A stretch of 64,000 bases of DNA from Bacteroidia bacterium (lineage in GTDB: Bacteria > Bacteroidota > Bacteroidia > J057), in contig JAWKNO010000001.1 in NCBI GenBank assembly GCA_041391665.1, positions 1,054,001 to 1,118,000 on the forward strand, given 5' to 3'. The position numbers and the translations under genes were made by a program. Positions within the stretch are counted from its first letter, which is position 1; each line of letters begins with the position of its first letter. The notes under the pieces are model-generated. The model did not search any database. It was not told the origin of the DNA and worked only from the letters and a program-made list of their open reading frames with translations. This document shows, piece after piece, positions 26,456-35,806 of the stretch.

Positions 26456-26821
26456 ATGGAAGAAATAGCCGATATCCAAACTTATCAAAACGCACTACAG
26501 CGAATGGAAGAACTTCTTAATGTCGTAGGCAATGAAACAGATCCGACATCAGTTGAATATAAAGAACTGGATTTGTTATCAGACCAAATTGCAGACTATG
26601 AAGAACATTATTTTCCATTTGAGCCGAAAACCCTTCGGGAAATGATTCAGCTTCGAATGTATCAGCGAAAGCTCAAACAGGCTGATTTGGCCAGGATTTT
26701 GGAAACTTCGCCCTCCCGGGTAAGTGAAATTTTGAGTGGAAAACGCAAGTTGTCTTTTACACTCGCCAAAGCCTTATATACTAAGTTGAATATCGATGCC
26801 GAATTGATCTTGAAGTCATGA
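26456..26821 (+). CDS. higA: HigA-type antitoxin with XRE helix-turn-helix
   Basis: This 121-residue antitoxin pairs with the HigB toxin just upstream. The N-terminal helices (residues about 1-60) should wrap the toxin. The C-terminal XRE helix-turn-helix (LKQADLARILETSPSRVSEILSGKRKLS, about 75-105) binds the operon promoter, most likely the TGTTC/GAACA site at 26101-26119. I chose ATG 26456, 10 bp after the higB stop, because it gives the usual antitoxin N-terminus; an ATG at 26369 inside higB is less likely. Confidence 0.92.
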   Translation: MEEIADIQTYQNALQRMEELLNVVGNETDPTSVEYKELDLLSDQIADYEEHYFPFEPKTLREMIQLRMYQRKLKQADLARILETSPSRVSEILSGKRKLSFTLAKALYTKLNIDAELILKS

Positions 26822-26834
26822 TTTTTTCGACTCC

Positions 26835-27596
26835 CTAACGCATTTCCCTTGCCAGCCTGACAAAATCATCCACACTCAACTGCTCCGCCCGGAGGGAAAG
26901 CCATTCCTCTTTTTCGGGAAAGTCGTTGAGTTCAATCCCCTTCAGCGCATTGCGCAAAGTTTTTCTTCGCTGATTAAACGCTGCTTTCACCAGTTGCTTA
27001 AATTGTGGAAAATCCACGTCAGGAAGCACTTCTTTTTTCACCATCCGTATCACTCCGCTCATGACCTTGGGTGGCGGGCGGAACACATGTGGCGGCACGG
27101 AAAACTCGTATTTCAGGTTGAAGTATGCGCCCAGCAATACACTCAAAATGCCATAGGTTTTGGAACCTTTGCCTGCGCAAATTCTTTCCGCCACTTCCTT
27201 CTGGATCATAAATACGCCCTCTTTAACCTGAGCGAGGTTTTCCAGCATCAGAAAGAAAAAAGGCGAACTGATATTGTAGGGAAGGTTGCTGATAAAATAG
27301 GTTTCTGCATCGAGATTTTCGGCAGGATTCCACTTCAATACGTCCTGATGAATGATGTCGGGTGAATACTTCGCAAATTGTGTCTGGATATAGGTTACGG
27401 CCTCAGGATCCACTTCCAACAGTTTGAGTGAAGGATATTTTTCAAACAAAAATGCTGTCAGCACTCCTTGTCCGGGGCCGATCTCAATGACCGTAGCGGA
27501 AGGCGGTGCAGAGAGCAGACCTACTATTTTTTGAGCAACAGAAAGGTCTGTGAGAAAATGCTGACCCAAATACTTTTTGGGTTTGAGATTTTGCAT
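26835..27596 (-). CDS. rsmA: 16S rRNA (adenine1518-N6/adenine1519-N6)-dimethyltransferase
   Basis: RsmA (KsgA) dimethylates two adjacent adenines near the 3' end of 16S rRNA during small-subunit maturation. The 253-residue protein is full length. It shows YLGQHFLTD, the SAM loop EIGPGQG (38-44) and the catalytic NLPYNISSPF (104-113). The C-terminal domain ends LSLRAEQLSVDDFVRLAREMR. The last 16-17 codons are duplicated 844 bp further along, beyond the HigBA genes, so the present C-terminus may have been supplied by an inserted element. The sterol-desaturase gene ends 5 bp upstream, so the two are probably co-transcribed. Confidence 0.97.
   Translation of the reverse strand: MQNLKPKKYLGQHFLTDLSVAQKIVGLLSAPPSATVIEIGPGQGVLTAFLFEKYPSLKLLEVDPEAVTYIQTQFAKYSPDIIHQDVLKWNPAENLDAETYFISNLPYNISSPFFFLMLENLAQVKEGVFMIQKEVAERICAGKGSKTYGILSVLLGAYFNLKYEFSVPPHVFRPPPKVMSGVIRMVKKEVLPDVDFPQFKQLVKAAFNQRRKTLRNALKGIELNDFPEKEEWLSLRAEQLSVDDFVRLAREMR
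26851..26899. repeat. Right 49-bp direct repeat inside rsmA
   Basis: This is the copy that forms the present 3' coding end of rsmA. With 26007-26055 it encloses HigBA in an 844-bp unit. It resembles the pair of sites left when an element integrates at the 3' end of a gene and restores the coding end. Confidence 0.85.
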
Positions 27597-27601
27597 GGAG
27601 C

Positions 27602-28696
27602 TTAATCTGAATATTTTGTTTTTGTCAACAACCAGAAACTATGCAGTACTAACAGACCGAAGAGCGTTAGCAGCACAGGATTCGTAATGTGCTGATCCAG
27701 AATGAAGAGCGGTGCTAAGACCAGAAAGTTGATAAACCACAAAACAAGGCCCCAATATTTGTATTCTGAGATCCCTCCGTTGGCAATGGTGCCGAGGAAA
27801 ATAATCCCAAAAAATTCAAGTTTCATATCTTCAGGGCAAATTTTTTCTATAGAAATATAATACAGCAACAACCCAAATATCAACAATCCCCCGGTCGCAA
27901 TAAAATAATCCTGAATAAAATATGGGCGGCTTTTTTCCTTTTTTTGAGGTATGGGAATTTTGAATAACTTCAAAAATGGCAGATTATTAGCCCAAAAGAC
28001 ATCATAGTTTTTTTCATATTTTTTTGTTCCATAGATAATCGGAACCGTCTTTATCTCCGGTTGGAATGTCCCGAATAGTTTGTCCCAAAAAATAAAAGTT
28101 CCGCCAAAATTCCGATCTATATACTCGGGGTTTAATCCATGATGAACACGATGATGTGCGGGGGTAATCATGATTTTTTCCAGCCATCCACTGTTTTTTA
28201 CCAGATGGTTGTGGTTGTAAAACTGGACAAAATAGTTGATGCTGGATGTTGCGATGAATACTTCAACAGGAACTCCGATGATGGCTAATCCTATGAAAAA
28301 GGGAAAAGAAGTCAGCGATGAATACCAGGAATTGCGAATGCCTAATGAGAGGCTAAAGTGCTCTCCTTCGTGATGGACGACATGCACAGCCCAGAGGAAT
28401 TTGAATTTATGATGAAATCGATGGAGCCAATAGAAACAAAAATCCCAGGCGATGAACGCGAAAATCCAAATGCTCAGATAATTCCAGTCTGCCAGAAGGT
28501 GATAGTTCCAATAGGTTGATACAAAATGGAATGCCCCGATTTCCACGCCTCTGAGAACCCACATTAATATATGTCCGGAATTAATGTTAAAAACGACTTC
28601 TCGCCAGGGTATTTGTTCTTTTTTATATACTGAGATAACAAATAACTCAGTCAGAACAAGCAGTAACAGAAATCCATTGGCATATACCAGGCTCAT
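27602..28696 (-). CDS. Sterol desaturase / fatty acid hydroxylase family membrane protein
   Basis: This 364-residue di-iron membrane enzyme has histidine boxes HRFHH (92-96), HVVHH (105-109) and HHRVHH (181-186), plus NHNH at 161-164. These are the iron ligands of the FA_hydroxylase superfamily. There are about eight hydrophobic segments; four of them follow the catalytic core, which makes it longer than minimal family members. Such enzymes hydroxylate or desaturate sterols, carotenoids or fatty acids; the substrate here is unknown. It is followed 5 bp later by rsmA. The gene looks more AT-rich than those to its right beyond 30.9 kb. Confidence 0.9.
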   Translation of the reverse strand: MSLVYANGFLLLLVLTELFVISVYKKEQIPWREVVFNINSGHILMWVLRGVEIGAFHFVSTYWNYHLLADWNYLSIWIFAFIAWDFCFYWLHRFHHKFKFLWAVHVVHHEGEHFSLSLGIRNSWYSSLTSFPFFIGLAIIGVPVEVFIATSSINYFVQFYNHNHLVKNSGWLEKIMITPAHHRVHHGLNPEYIDRNFGGTFIFWDKLFGTFQPEIKTVPIIYGTKKYEKNYDVFWANNLPFLKLFKIPIPQKKEKSRPYFIQDYFIATGGLLIFGLLLYYISIEKICPEDMKLEFFGIIFLGTIANGGISEYKYWGLVLWFINFLVLAPLFILDQHITNPVLLTLFGLLVLHSFWLLTKTKYSD

Positions 28697-28768
28697 GATG
28701 TCTTATTTTTGGGGCATGTCAGAAATTTGAATCTCAGCTTACAAAGTACAAAGAAATCAGACGTTTTG

Positions 28769-29992
28769 TCAAGCTCGTTTCGCGAGTCTTTCTATTGTCA
28801 GCCCTTGTACGATTATACTAAACAATACACAAAGATAGGTCGCGACCAACAGGATGTTTTTTGCTTCACTGCCCGGCAAAGATAAGACCAGAGCCAGCGA
28901 AAGCCCGCCCCTCAAACCGCCCCAACTGATGATCTGGGCTTCTTTATTTGTCAATTTTAGAAGTTTTGGAAATGCCAGATGTGGCAGATAAACCACACAA
29001 ACCCGCGAAATTAAAACCACAAAAATTGAAAGCAGCCCCACGAAAAAATATTTTACCTCAAAGTCTATAACGATAAGTACAAAAGCGATGAGTATGAACA
29101 AAACTGCGTTGAGAATTACATCCACTAACTCCCAAAACTTATGGATATATTCTTGTGTTGTGTCGCTCATGGCGATATCCTGCCTGAAATTTCCAACCAT
29201 CAACCCCATGACAACCATTGACAATGCCCCCGAAAGGTGCAAATAATTGCAGAAAGTATAGCCTGCCATCACAAAAGCCAGGGTCAATAAAATTTCTGTT
29301 TCATAATGGTCAACGGATTTTAACAGTAAATACAGGAAATAGCCCATGACCAATCCCATGATAATGCCACCAAAAGCTTCCTGGATAAACAGTACTGCGA
29401 AATGCGAAAAACTAAAAGTTCCCAGCGACAATGTGTCCAGCAAGGCAATGAAAACGACAACGCCTACCCCGTCATTAAATAAACTTTCGCCAACAATGGT
29501 GTATTCTGTTTTTTTAGGAACATTGGCTTTGGTCAGAATTCCTAAAACCGCTATGGGGTCAGTAGGGGAAATTAAGGCTCCGAAAATCAAACAATAAATA
29601 TAACCAACCTCCAGGCTGAATAGCAGCGTTAATCCGTAGAAAAGCGTAGCAATCAGGATTGTCGAAAGTAAAACGCCCCCTAAGGCAAATGTGGCTATGG
29701 AATTGATCTGTTCTTTGAGATTGCTCCAGTTGGTCTGCAATGCCCCCGCAAAAAGTAAAAATCCTAAAAGGATATCGAGAAGGATTTTGTCAATATTGGC
29801 ATGTTCAACATATGATTTGACTTCATCAATGGGAATGTTTAACCATAGTTTTGAACTGATCACCACTAACGACAGAATGGTCGATAAGAAAAACAGCCCG
29901 ATTACAAATGGCAGTTTCAGGAACCGCTGGTTTACATAAGCAAATCCTGCCGACAGGCAGATGAGAATAGTTAAAGCGAAATATATACTCAT
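28769..29992 (-). CDS. Na+/H+ antiporter, CPA1 family
   Basis: This 407-residue inner-membrane antiporter exchanges Na+ (or K+) for H+ and supports pH and salt homeostasis. It has about 12 membrane helices. The CPA1 ion-site motifs ALISPTDPIAVLGIL and GESLFNDGVGVV (the N-D pair) are present, as is SWGGLRGGLSLALVLSLP near the C-terminus. There is no long cytoplasmic regulatory tail, so it is a minimal NhaP-type protein. The HEAT-repeat gene lies immediately upstream, ending 10 bp before its start, which suggests co-transcription. Confidence 0.93.
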   Translation of the reverse strand: MSIYFALTILICLSAGFAYVNQRFLKLPFVIGLFFLSTILSLVVISSKLWLNIPIDEVKSYVEHANIDKILLDILLGFLLFAGALQTNWSNLKEQINSIATFALGGVLLSTILIATLFYGLTLLFSLEVGYIYCLIFGALISPTDPIAVLGILTKANVPKKTEYTIVGESLFNDGVGVVVFIALLDTLSLGTFSFSHFAVLFIQEAFGGIIMGLVMGYFLYLLLKSVDHYETEILLTLAFVMAGYTFCNYLHLSGALSMVVMGLMVGNFRQDIAMSDTTQEYIHKFWELVDVILNAVLFILIAFVLIVIDFEVKYFFVGLLSIFVVLISRVCVVYLPHLAFPKLLKLTNKEAQIISWGGLRGGLSLALVLSLPGSEAKNILLVATYLCVLFSIIVQGLTIERLAKRA

Positions 29993-30002
29993 GGACTTTA
30001 TT

Positions 30003-30740
30003 TCAATTTTTGGTTGTAGAATGTCTCTTATCTATTTCTTCCAGGGTTCTTTCAATACCATCTCTTAGGATATAATCACGCGTGTTTTTATATGCTTTGT
30101 TTAAAACTGGGATCGATTTTTCTGAACCTACAGTTTCTAATGGCGTGCAAATCATGTTTTTGATATGGCTGTCTTTGGTGCCCTCAAAAATCTTCAATAA
30201 CAAAGGCTCTACATCTGTATCATTGGTTTTTTGGAGGGCACAAATCGCTTTTATTTTGAGTTCTCTCGATCTGCCTTTTGCCAACGTTTTGATAGGTTCA
30301 ATATTTATGGAGCTGGCAGTTTTATCCATACTTTCTATTCCAATTAAAATAGCGATTTTGAAGTCCGGGTCTTTCTCCTCCTCTAACCTGTTCATCAAAA
30401 AATTAAAGAGCTGGTCATCAGTTCTGTTTTTACACAAATGTGCAAGTGCAAAGTAAACATGCCTCTTTTTTGATTGTAATTTATTATCATCCAGAAAAGA
30501 TAATAGCGTTTGTTTGTCGTTTTCAGATTCCAATTTTTCGGCCCTTCTGTAGCCATACCACGAAATATAATCTTTGCTACTGATTTCTGTCTGTCTCCTC
30601 TGGTGTAAAAGTGGAGAATATATTTCATCAGAAGCCATTACCTCAACCAGAAACCTTAAATCATTATTTCTTAAATCTGTTTCCAGCTTTAATATTGCTT
30701 CCTCAAGCTTTTTTTCGGTACTCTTAAAGATGTTGAACAT
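30003..30740 (-). CDS. HEAT-repeat protein
   Basis: This roughly 245-residue cytoplasmic protein consists of helical pairs of HEAT/PBS-lyase type. Examples are KTLAKGRSRELKIKAICALQ, DVEPLLLKIFEGTKDSHIK and SIPVLNKAYKNTRDYILRDG. Such solenoids are binding scaffolds. The start is taken at ATG 30740; a GTG at 30761 would add seven residues. It directly precedes the antiporter gene with a 10-bp gap and could be a partner or regulator of it, but that is inference. Confidence 0.75.
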   Translation of the reverse strand: MFNIFKSTEKKLEEAILKLETDLRNNDLRFLVEVMASDEIYSPLLHQRRQTEISSKDYISWYGYRRAEKLESENDKQTLLSFLDDNKLQSKKRHVYFALAHLCKNRTDDQLFNFLMNRLEEEKDPDFKIAILIGIESMDKTASSINIEPIKTLAKGRSRELKIKAICALQKTNDTDVEPLLLKIFEGTKDSHIKNMICTPLETVGSEKSIPVLNKAYKNTRDYILRDGIERTLEEIDKRHSTTKN

Positions 30741-30904
30741 ATTACGACTGTTGCCTGGCACTCTGGTTCCTAAAATTGCTCATACTTCTTCATCATCCCA
30801 AATATTTTGGTAATTGTGTTTACGCAGAGAAAAGTATCCCCCTATTTCTGATTGTGCTTAAGTGTTTGTAATTTGCCGGGAATGAAGGTAATACTCCTCC
30901 CGAA

Positions 30905-31993
30905 ATGAGCAACAATCCTAACGATAAACTTCGCATTGGCATTACCATCGGTGATGTCAGTGGCATTGGCCCCGAACTTGTCCTGAAAGCTTTTCAGGAT
31001 CAACGCCTCAAAGACCAGTTTATACCCATTCTCTATGGTTCTTCCAAGGTTCTGAACATCTACCGTAAGGCGCTGGAAATCAATAAGTTTAATTATAACA
31101 TTGTCCAGAAAGCCAGCCAGGCTCATGCCGGTCGACTCAATCTTATTGAGGTCGGTGATGACTCCGATCGCTTTGAAATCGGCAAACCTTCCGAAGCCGG
31201 TGCTCTCATCGCCTATCAGGCGCTGAAAAGTGCCATCGAAGATGCACAACATCAGGAAATCGATGCGCTCGTAACGCTTCCGGTGGACAAGTCGCTTATT
31301 CAGCAACATCATGCGGGTTTTACCGGTCATACGGAAATGCTCGCCGAGGCTTTTAATGTGGATGATAATCTTATGCTCATGGTATGGGACGGCCTGCGTG
31401 TCGGGCTTGTGACCAATCATGTCCCCATCCAGGATGTTTCCCGCAATATCTCCAAAGAGCGGATCATCCGTAAAGTTATGCTCCTGAATGAGTCCCTTCA
31501 ATATGATTTCAATATTCCCAAACCGATGATTGCTGTCCTCGGACTCAATCCGCATGCGGGTGATAATGGTCTTATTGGCCCTGAAGAACGTGAAATCATT
31601 ATGCCAGCGCTCGAAGAACTGAGTGCCAAAGGCATTTTTGTCTCCGGCCCATATCCCGCCGATGGATTTTTTGGTTCGATGACCTATAAAAGATTTGATG
31701 GTGTGATCGCTATGTACCACGACCAGGGGCTTACGCCTTTCAAGCTTCTGGCTGGTTATGAAGGGGTGAATTACACGGCGGGTATTCCTTTGGTGCGCAC
31801 TTCACCTGACCACGGTGTGGCGTTTGATATTGCCGGGAAAAATATAGCCGATCCTGCCAGTCTGTATCAGTCCATTTTTGTAGCGATGGATGTGTTTCGC
31901 AACCGCACGGAAAATGCAGAACTTCGCGCAAATGCGCTGGTTATGGGCAAAAACTATGTTCGCGAAAGACTGGACGGCGATTACGAAGAATAA
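30905..31993 (+). CDS. pdxA: 4-hydroxythreonine-4-phosphate dehydrogenase
   Basis: PdxA oxidises and decarboxylates 4-phosphohydroxy-L-threonine in the DXP-dependent route to pyridoxal phosphate. The 362-residue protein contains ITIGDVSGIGPE at the start and the metal-binding histidine motifs TGHTEML, MYHDQGLTP and RTSPDHGVAFDIAG. Length is slightly above the E. coli enzyme. It is a single gene facing nadD tail to tail with a 4-bp gap. Confidence 0.97.
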   Translation: MSNNPNDKLRIGITIGDVSGIGPELVLKAFQDQRLKDQFIPILYGSSKVLNIYRKALEINKFNYNIVQKASQAHAGRLNLIEVGDDSDRFEIGKPSEAGALIAYQALKSAIEDAQHQEIDALVTLPVDKSLIQQHHAGFTGHTEMLAEAFNVDDNLMLMVWDGLRVGLVTNHVPIQDVSRNISKERIIRKVMLLNESLQYDFNIPKPMIAVLGLNPHAGDNGLIGPEEREIIMPALEELSAKGIFVSGPYPADGFFGSMTYKRFDGVIAMYHDQGLTPFKLLAGYEGVNYTAGIPLVRTSPDHGVAFDIAGKNIADPASLYQSIFVAMDVFRNRTENAELRANALVMGKNYVRERLDGDYEE

Positions 31994-31997
31994 ACGT

Positions 31998-32570
31998 TCA
32001 TCGGTAAATACCTGAGGCTTCCATATATTCCCATACCGGGTCGGGAACCATGTACCTTACGGATTTTCCATCCTGGATCGTCTGCCGGATATAGGTGGCA
32101 GAAATATTGAGAAGGGGCGCTTCAAACCAATGTACATTGGGGTGGTCGTCAAACGGAGAGTGTATTTCGCCTACCCTTGGATACACAAATATGCGGTAGT
32201 ATTTGAGGATCGCTTCAAAGTTTTTCCATTTATGCAGAAACTGAAGGTTGTCCTGCCCCATAATAATGGAAAATTTGTAAGACCGGTATTTGTCGGCCAG
32301 ATGTGTCAGTGTATCAATGGTATAGGAGGGCTTGGGCATGGAAAATTCTACATTCGAAGCCAGCATCCGGGTATTTCCTTCGACGGAAAGTTCCACCATT
32401 TTCAGGCGATCGTATTCCTGTAAAAGATTACTCTTTTTCTTCAATGGATTTTGGGGAGAAACCACAAACCACACATAGTCGAGGTCAGTCTGATTGAGTG
32501 CAGTCTGCGCAAGAATCAGATGTCCGTGATGAATGGGATTAAATGAACCAAAAAACAGGCCGATGTTCAT
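31998..32570 (-). CDS. nadD: Nicotinate-nucleotide adenylyltransferase
   Basis: NadD transfers AMP from ATP to nicotinate mononucleotide, the penultimate step to NAD. The 190-residue protein has the nucleotidyltransferase GSFNPIHHGHL motif at the N-terminus and the ISATYIRQ (ISxTxxR) motif near the C-terminus. It lies 9 bp after gmk on the same strand, a gene pairing that is common in Bacteroidota. Confidence 0.97.
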   Translation of the reverse strand: MNIGLFFGSFNPIHHGHLILAQTALNQTDLDYVWFVVSPQNPLKKKSNLLQEYDRLKMVELSVEGNTRMLASNVEFSMPKPSYTIDTLTHLADKYRSYKFSIIMGQDNLQFLHKWKNFEAILKYYRIFVYPRVGEIHSPFDDHPNVHWFEAPLLNISATYIRQTIQDGKSVRYMVPDPVWEYMEASGIYR

Positions 32571-32579
32571 TTTTAAAAA

Positions 32580-33149
32580 TTAAATATGAGTGCGAACGAT
32601 TTCAAACAAAGTTTCGGTTGCCCTTTCCAGATCATCATTGATCACAACAAAATCAAAGCGATCACGGTAGCCCATCTCGCGTTCTGCCTTTGCCAGCCTC
32701 CGGTTGATTTCCGTTTCGCTATCTGACCCTCGTTGCCGTAGCCGGTCTTCGAGTGCCTGAAGAGATGGCGGACTGATAAAAATAGCCACCGCGTCCTCCC
32801 CATAGTGTTTTTTTATATTCAACCCACCTTCCACATCTACATCAAATATCGGATGGTTTCCTGCTGCGAGGATTCTGTCTACCTCGGCTTTCAGCGTTCC
32901 GTACAGACGTCCCTGATACACTTCTTCCCATTCGAGAAAATCTCCTGCAGCGATCCTTTTGCGAAAATCTTCTTCTGTGATAAAATAATAGTGTACACCG
33001 TCATGCTCGTAGTCTCTGGCCGGGCGTGTAGTCGCAGAGATAGAGAATGAAAATCCTTCAAAATGATTTAGCACACGGTTGACAAGCGTGGTTTTTCCCG
33101 CGCCGCTGGGAGCAGATATGATAAATACAGTTCCTTTTCTGAATTCCAT
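32580..33149 (-). CDS. gmk: Guanylate kinase
   Basis: Guanylate kinase phosphorylates GMP to GDP with ATP. The protein is 189 residues from ATG 33149, which gives the standard MEFRKGTVFIISAPSGAGKT start; 11 further codons upstream are open but unlike the family. The P-loop SAPSGAGKTT and the GMP-binding region (TTRPARDYEHDGVHYYFI) are intact. The gene is first in a two-gene unit with nadD. Confidence 0.97.
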   Translation of the reverse strand: MEFRKGTVFIISAPSGAGKTTLVNRVLNHFEGFSFSISATTRPARDYEHDGVHYYFITEEDFRKRIAAGDFLEWEEVYQGRLYGTLKAEVDRILAAGNHPIFDVDVEGGLNIKKHYGEDAVAIFISPPSLQALEDRLRQRGSDSETEINRRLAKAEREMGYRDRFDFVVINDDLERATETLFEIVRTHI

Positions 33150-33310
33150 AGGCAAAATTACACAATCCGGCTGAATCACCAATCATTGTGTGATTGAATA
33201 TGAGAGATTGGGTTAACGGATATATAAACTTCACAGGTAATAAATTCCAACAAATCGAAATTGAATTAAAACCCTGAATAATTATTTTTACGATTCAAGG
33301 GTGTTGATAT

Positions 33311-34906
33311 ATGAAACTGAGGAGTGGAAAAATACTGGTTCTTGTATTATCTTTTACCGCCATAGCCTGTCTTCATGCACGGCCTGCACCTATTACCACA
33401 GAGATGATGCAGGCATTCAACCGGTATCCCGACTACCTCAATACCTGTGTACAGGATCTCTGGCTTACTCACAAGCAATTCGAAACATTTAATCTTCAGT
33501 TGAATCAGTATTATTTCCAGCGGTTTGAAAATGGTTTGGGTGAAAACAACCAGGTAGTATTGATGACTTTTCCCGATGAGTTGATTCGCGAAAACTCACA
33601 GGTGGTACGGGAGCTGATGGCTTCCTCTCGTTTTTTTGTGCCATCAGATCAGGAACGGCTCAATGCGCGTGTGGCAGAGATTCAGCTGATTTTTGCGCGC
33701 CTTCGTGCGATATCTTCGAAGCTGAAGGCATTTTCGCAAAATGCGAACAGCTACTCTCTGGATCAGGTAAAATCGATGTATGATCTTTTGGATGAGACCA
33801 GTGTCTTGTTTGAAGACTTTAACATAATCAAAGGCAATCTCTATTTTGAACTGGAACAAATCTACAAAAGCTATCAGGCGCCCGACCGTTGGAGCCCGTG
33901 GGTTATTGCTTCCGGAGAACTTCAATACCTCACGGCACTGAGCCACAAAATGCTTGATGCAGTACGGGTGGACAATCCGCAGGTGTTGCGCGAAGTTCTC
34001 CCTGAAATGGAGCGCGCCCTTGGAAGAGCGCTTTCCCGCCAGCGGGCAATCATGAAGGATATCGAGCCACGGCCGGAAAGTAGTTATGATCCATATCTGC
34101 GGTATCGGGAAGTGATAATCCAGGCAAGGACAATCGCTGATGCTACCCGCGAATTTTTGGACAATCCGCAGATCGATTCCCGATACGAGATTTTAGGGAA
34201 AGGGTATTATTATTTCAACTATCGGTTTGTCAACAAATACAGTGCGGAAGGGCAGGGGTTGATTCATCAGTACAACCGGTTTATTACCCTTTCCGATGCA
34301 CCGTTATTAAAGGCGGTAGCCGAAGCCAATATTTTTCGTTCGATTCCTCCCGGTGCCTTGCCCGTGCAGTTTGCCGGACGGAACCTGACCTTTTTACTGG
34401 ATATTTCAGGGTCTATGGACAGGTCTGATAAACTTCCCGTATTCAGGCAGGCCTTTGTATATTTACTGGAGCAACTTTCTCCTTCGGATTATGTGTCGAT
34501 CATCACCTATTCGGGAAATGCGAATGTCGTGCTTCCTGTTACTTCCGTAGCGGATAAGAAGGAAATTCTGGCAGCACTGCATAAGGTCGAAGTAAAGGGC
34601 GAGAGCAAACCCGATGAAGGATTTATGTTGGCATATAAGGAAGCGGCGAGAGGATTTTTGAAAAATGGAGACAACCGGGTTGTGATGATTTCTGACGGAG
34701 GTTTTGAGATTTCGGCTTCACTGAGAAAATTGATTGCAGAGAATAGTGTGGGCAAAATATCACTTGATGCATTCTATTTCGGGCATAGCGAGTCCGTCGT
34801 AAGAACCCGGTTGAGCGGCCTTGCCCGGCTGGGCAACGGGACGTATGCACCCATACCGGCTCAAGGTGCCCCGGCAGTATTTTCGCGGTACATTTTAGGG
34901 AAATGA
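33311..34906 (+). CDS. Exported von Willebrand factor A domain protein
   Basis: The protein has 531 residues with a signal peptide (ILVLVLSFTAIACLHA). Residues about 30-340 are mainly helical with no family I recognise. The C-terminal VWA domain (about 357-531) has an intact MIDAS metal site, D364-I-S366-G-S368 in LLDISGSM, and VVMISDGGFE later in the fold. The last lines resemble the VWA domain of YfbK-like proteins. It probably binds a protein ligand in the periplasm or on the surface. It is monocistronic, divergent from gmk with a 161-bp gap. Confidence 0.88.
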   Translation: MKLRSGKILVLVLSFTAIACLHARPAPITTEMMQAFNRYPDYLNTCVQDLWLTHKQFETFNLQLNQYYFQRFENGLGENNQVVLMTFPDELIRENSQVVRELMASSRFFVPSDQERLNARVAEIQLIFARLRAISSKLKAFSQNANSYSLDQVKSMYDLLDETSVLFEDFNIIKGNLYFELEQIYKSYQAPDRWSPWVIASGELQYLTALSHKMLDAVRVDNPQVLREVLPEMERALGRALSRQRAIMKDIEPRPESSYDPYLRYREVIIQARTIADATREFLDNPQIDSRYEILGKGYYYFNYRFVNKYSAEGQGLIHQYNRFITLSDAPLLKAVAEANIFRSIPPGALPVQFAGRNLTFLLDISGSMDRSDKLPVFRQAFVYLLEQLSPSDYVSIITYSGNANVVLPVTSVADKKEILAALHKVEVKGESKPDEGFMLAYKEAARGFLKNGDNRVVMISDGGFEISASLRKLIAENSVGKISLDAFYFGHSESVVRTRLSGLARLGNGTYAPIPAQGAPAVFSRYILGK

Positions 34907-34992
34907 TTCAAAATTTGCGATTCGCTGTTTTTTCTATTTTCTGTTTCCAAAAAAATATTATATTCCGCGATTGAACTGTAAAAAAAATCCAA

Positions 34993-35733
34993 TTGACCGG
35001 GGGTGTAATAACGGAAAAGAGCAGAGATCCATTTGGGCAGGCGATGCGGGATTACTTTCGTGGACAACTCTCCGCGATGGTTCGTGTATTTTCAGATCTT
35101 GCCGAAGAAGATTATATCCCCGTGAAATATTTGTTTCGCAGCTATTCACTTATGCCTGAGTGGGAGAAAAAAGCATTGGAGGAATGTCGGGGAAGTGTTC
35201 TGGACATCGGTGCGGGAGCAGGCAGTCATTCGCTGGAGCTACAGAATATGGGGCTGGAAGTCACGGCATTGGATATCTCACCGGGAGCGGTGGAAATCAT
35301 GCAGCAACGCGGCCTGAAAAATGTAACACACGGCAATATCTGGGAAATAACCGGGCAGACATTTGATACCCTGTTGATGTTGATGAATGGCATAGGGATC
35401 GTGGGCGATCTGAAGGGGCTTAACCGGTTTCTGGAATTTGTTCGCCGCCTTTTGAAACCCGGGGGGCAACTGTTGATGGATTCCTCAGATATCGCATATC
35501 TTTTTGAAGGAGAAAACACCGCGCCACCTAATCCGGTTTATTACGGAATCATCTCGTATCAGATGGCCTATAAAAAGACTTTGGGAGAAACTTTTGACTG
35601 GTTGTACATCGATTTTCCTCGCTTGTCGCGGCATGCCCGGGCACATGGATTTCAATGTGAACTTCTGACAAACGGCCCCCATTTTGAGTACCTTGCCAGG
35701 CTTACGCCTGTGGAGAAGAAATTAGAACCTTAA
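34993..35733 (+). CDS. Class I SAM-dependent methyltransferase
   Basis: The protein is about 246 residues. The SAM loop VLDIGAGAGSHSLEL is at 69-83, with GAGAG at 73-77; the acidic loop ALDISPGAVE and MLMNGIGIVGDLKGLNRFLEF follow in the usual order. The substrate is unknown. The start is doubtful: TTG 34993 is the first standard start in an open frame beginning after 34974, and the next ATG, at 35044, would cut off residues that look like part of the family (DPFGQAMRDYF). The gene begins 86 bp after the VWA gene. Confidence 0.85.
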   Translation: MTGGVITEKSRDPFGQAMRDYFRGQLSAMVRVFSDLAEEDYIPVKYLFRSYSLMPEWEKKALEECRGSVLDIGAGAGSHSLELQNMGLEVTALDISPGAVEIMQQRGLKNVTHGNIWEITGQTFDTLLMLMNGIGIVGDLKGLNRFLEFVRRLLKPGGQLLMDSSDIAYLFEGENTAPPNPVYYGIISYQMAYKKTLGETFDWLYIDFPRLSRHARAHGFQCELLTNGPHFEYLARLTPVEKKLEP

Positions 35734-35806
35734 CCACTGAAAATCAGTATATACAAGATTAGATTGTACGAGAAATCAGATCTTTGGAAAAGACACGTTG
35801 AAGATT

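Noticed and set aside
30842..31720. Long minus-strand open frame of 292 codons
   Set aside because: It is antisense to pdxA, a clear full-length enzyme gene, and has no domain of its own.
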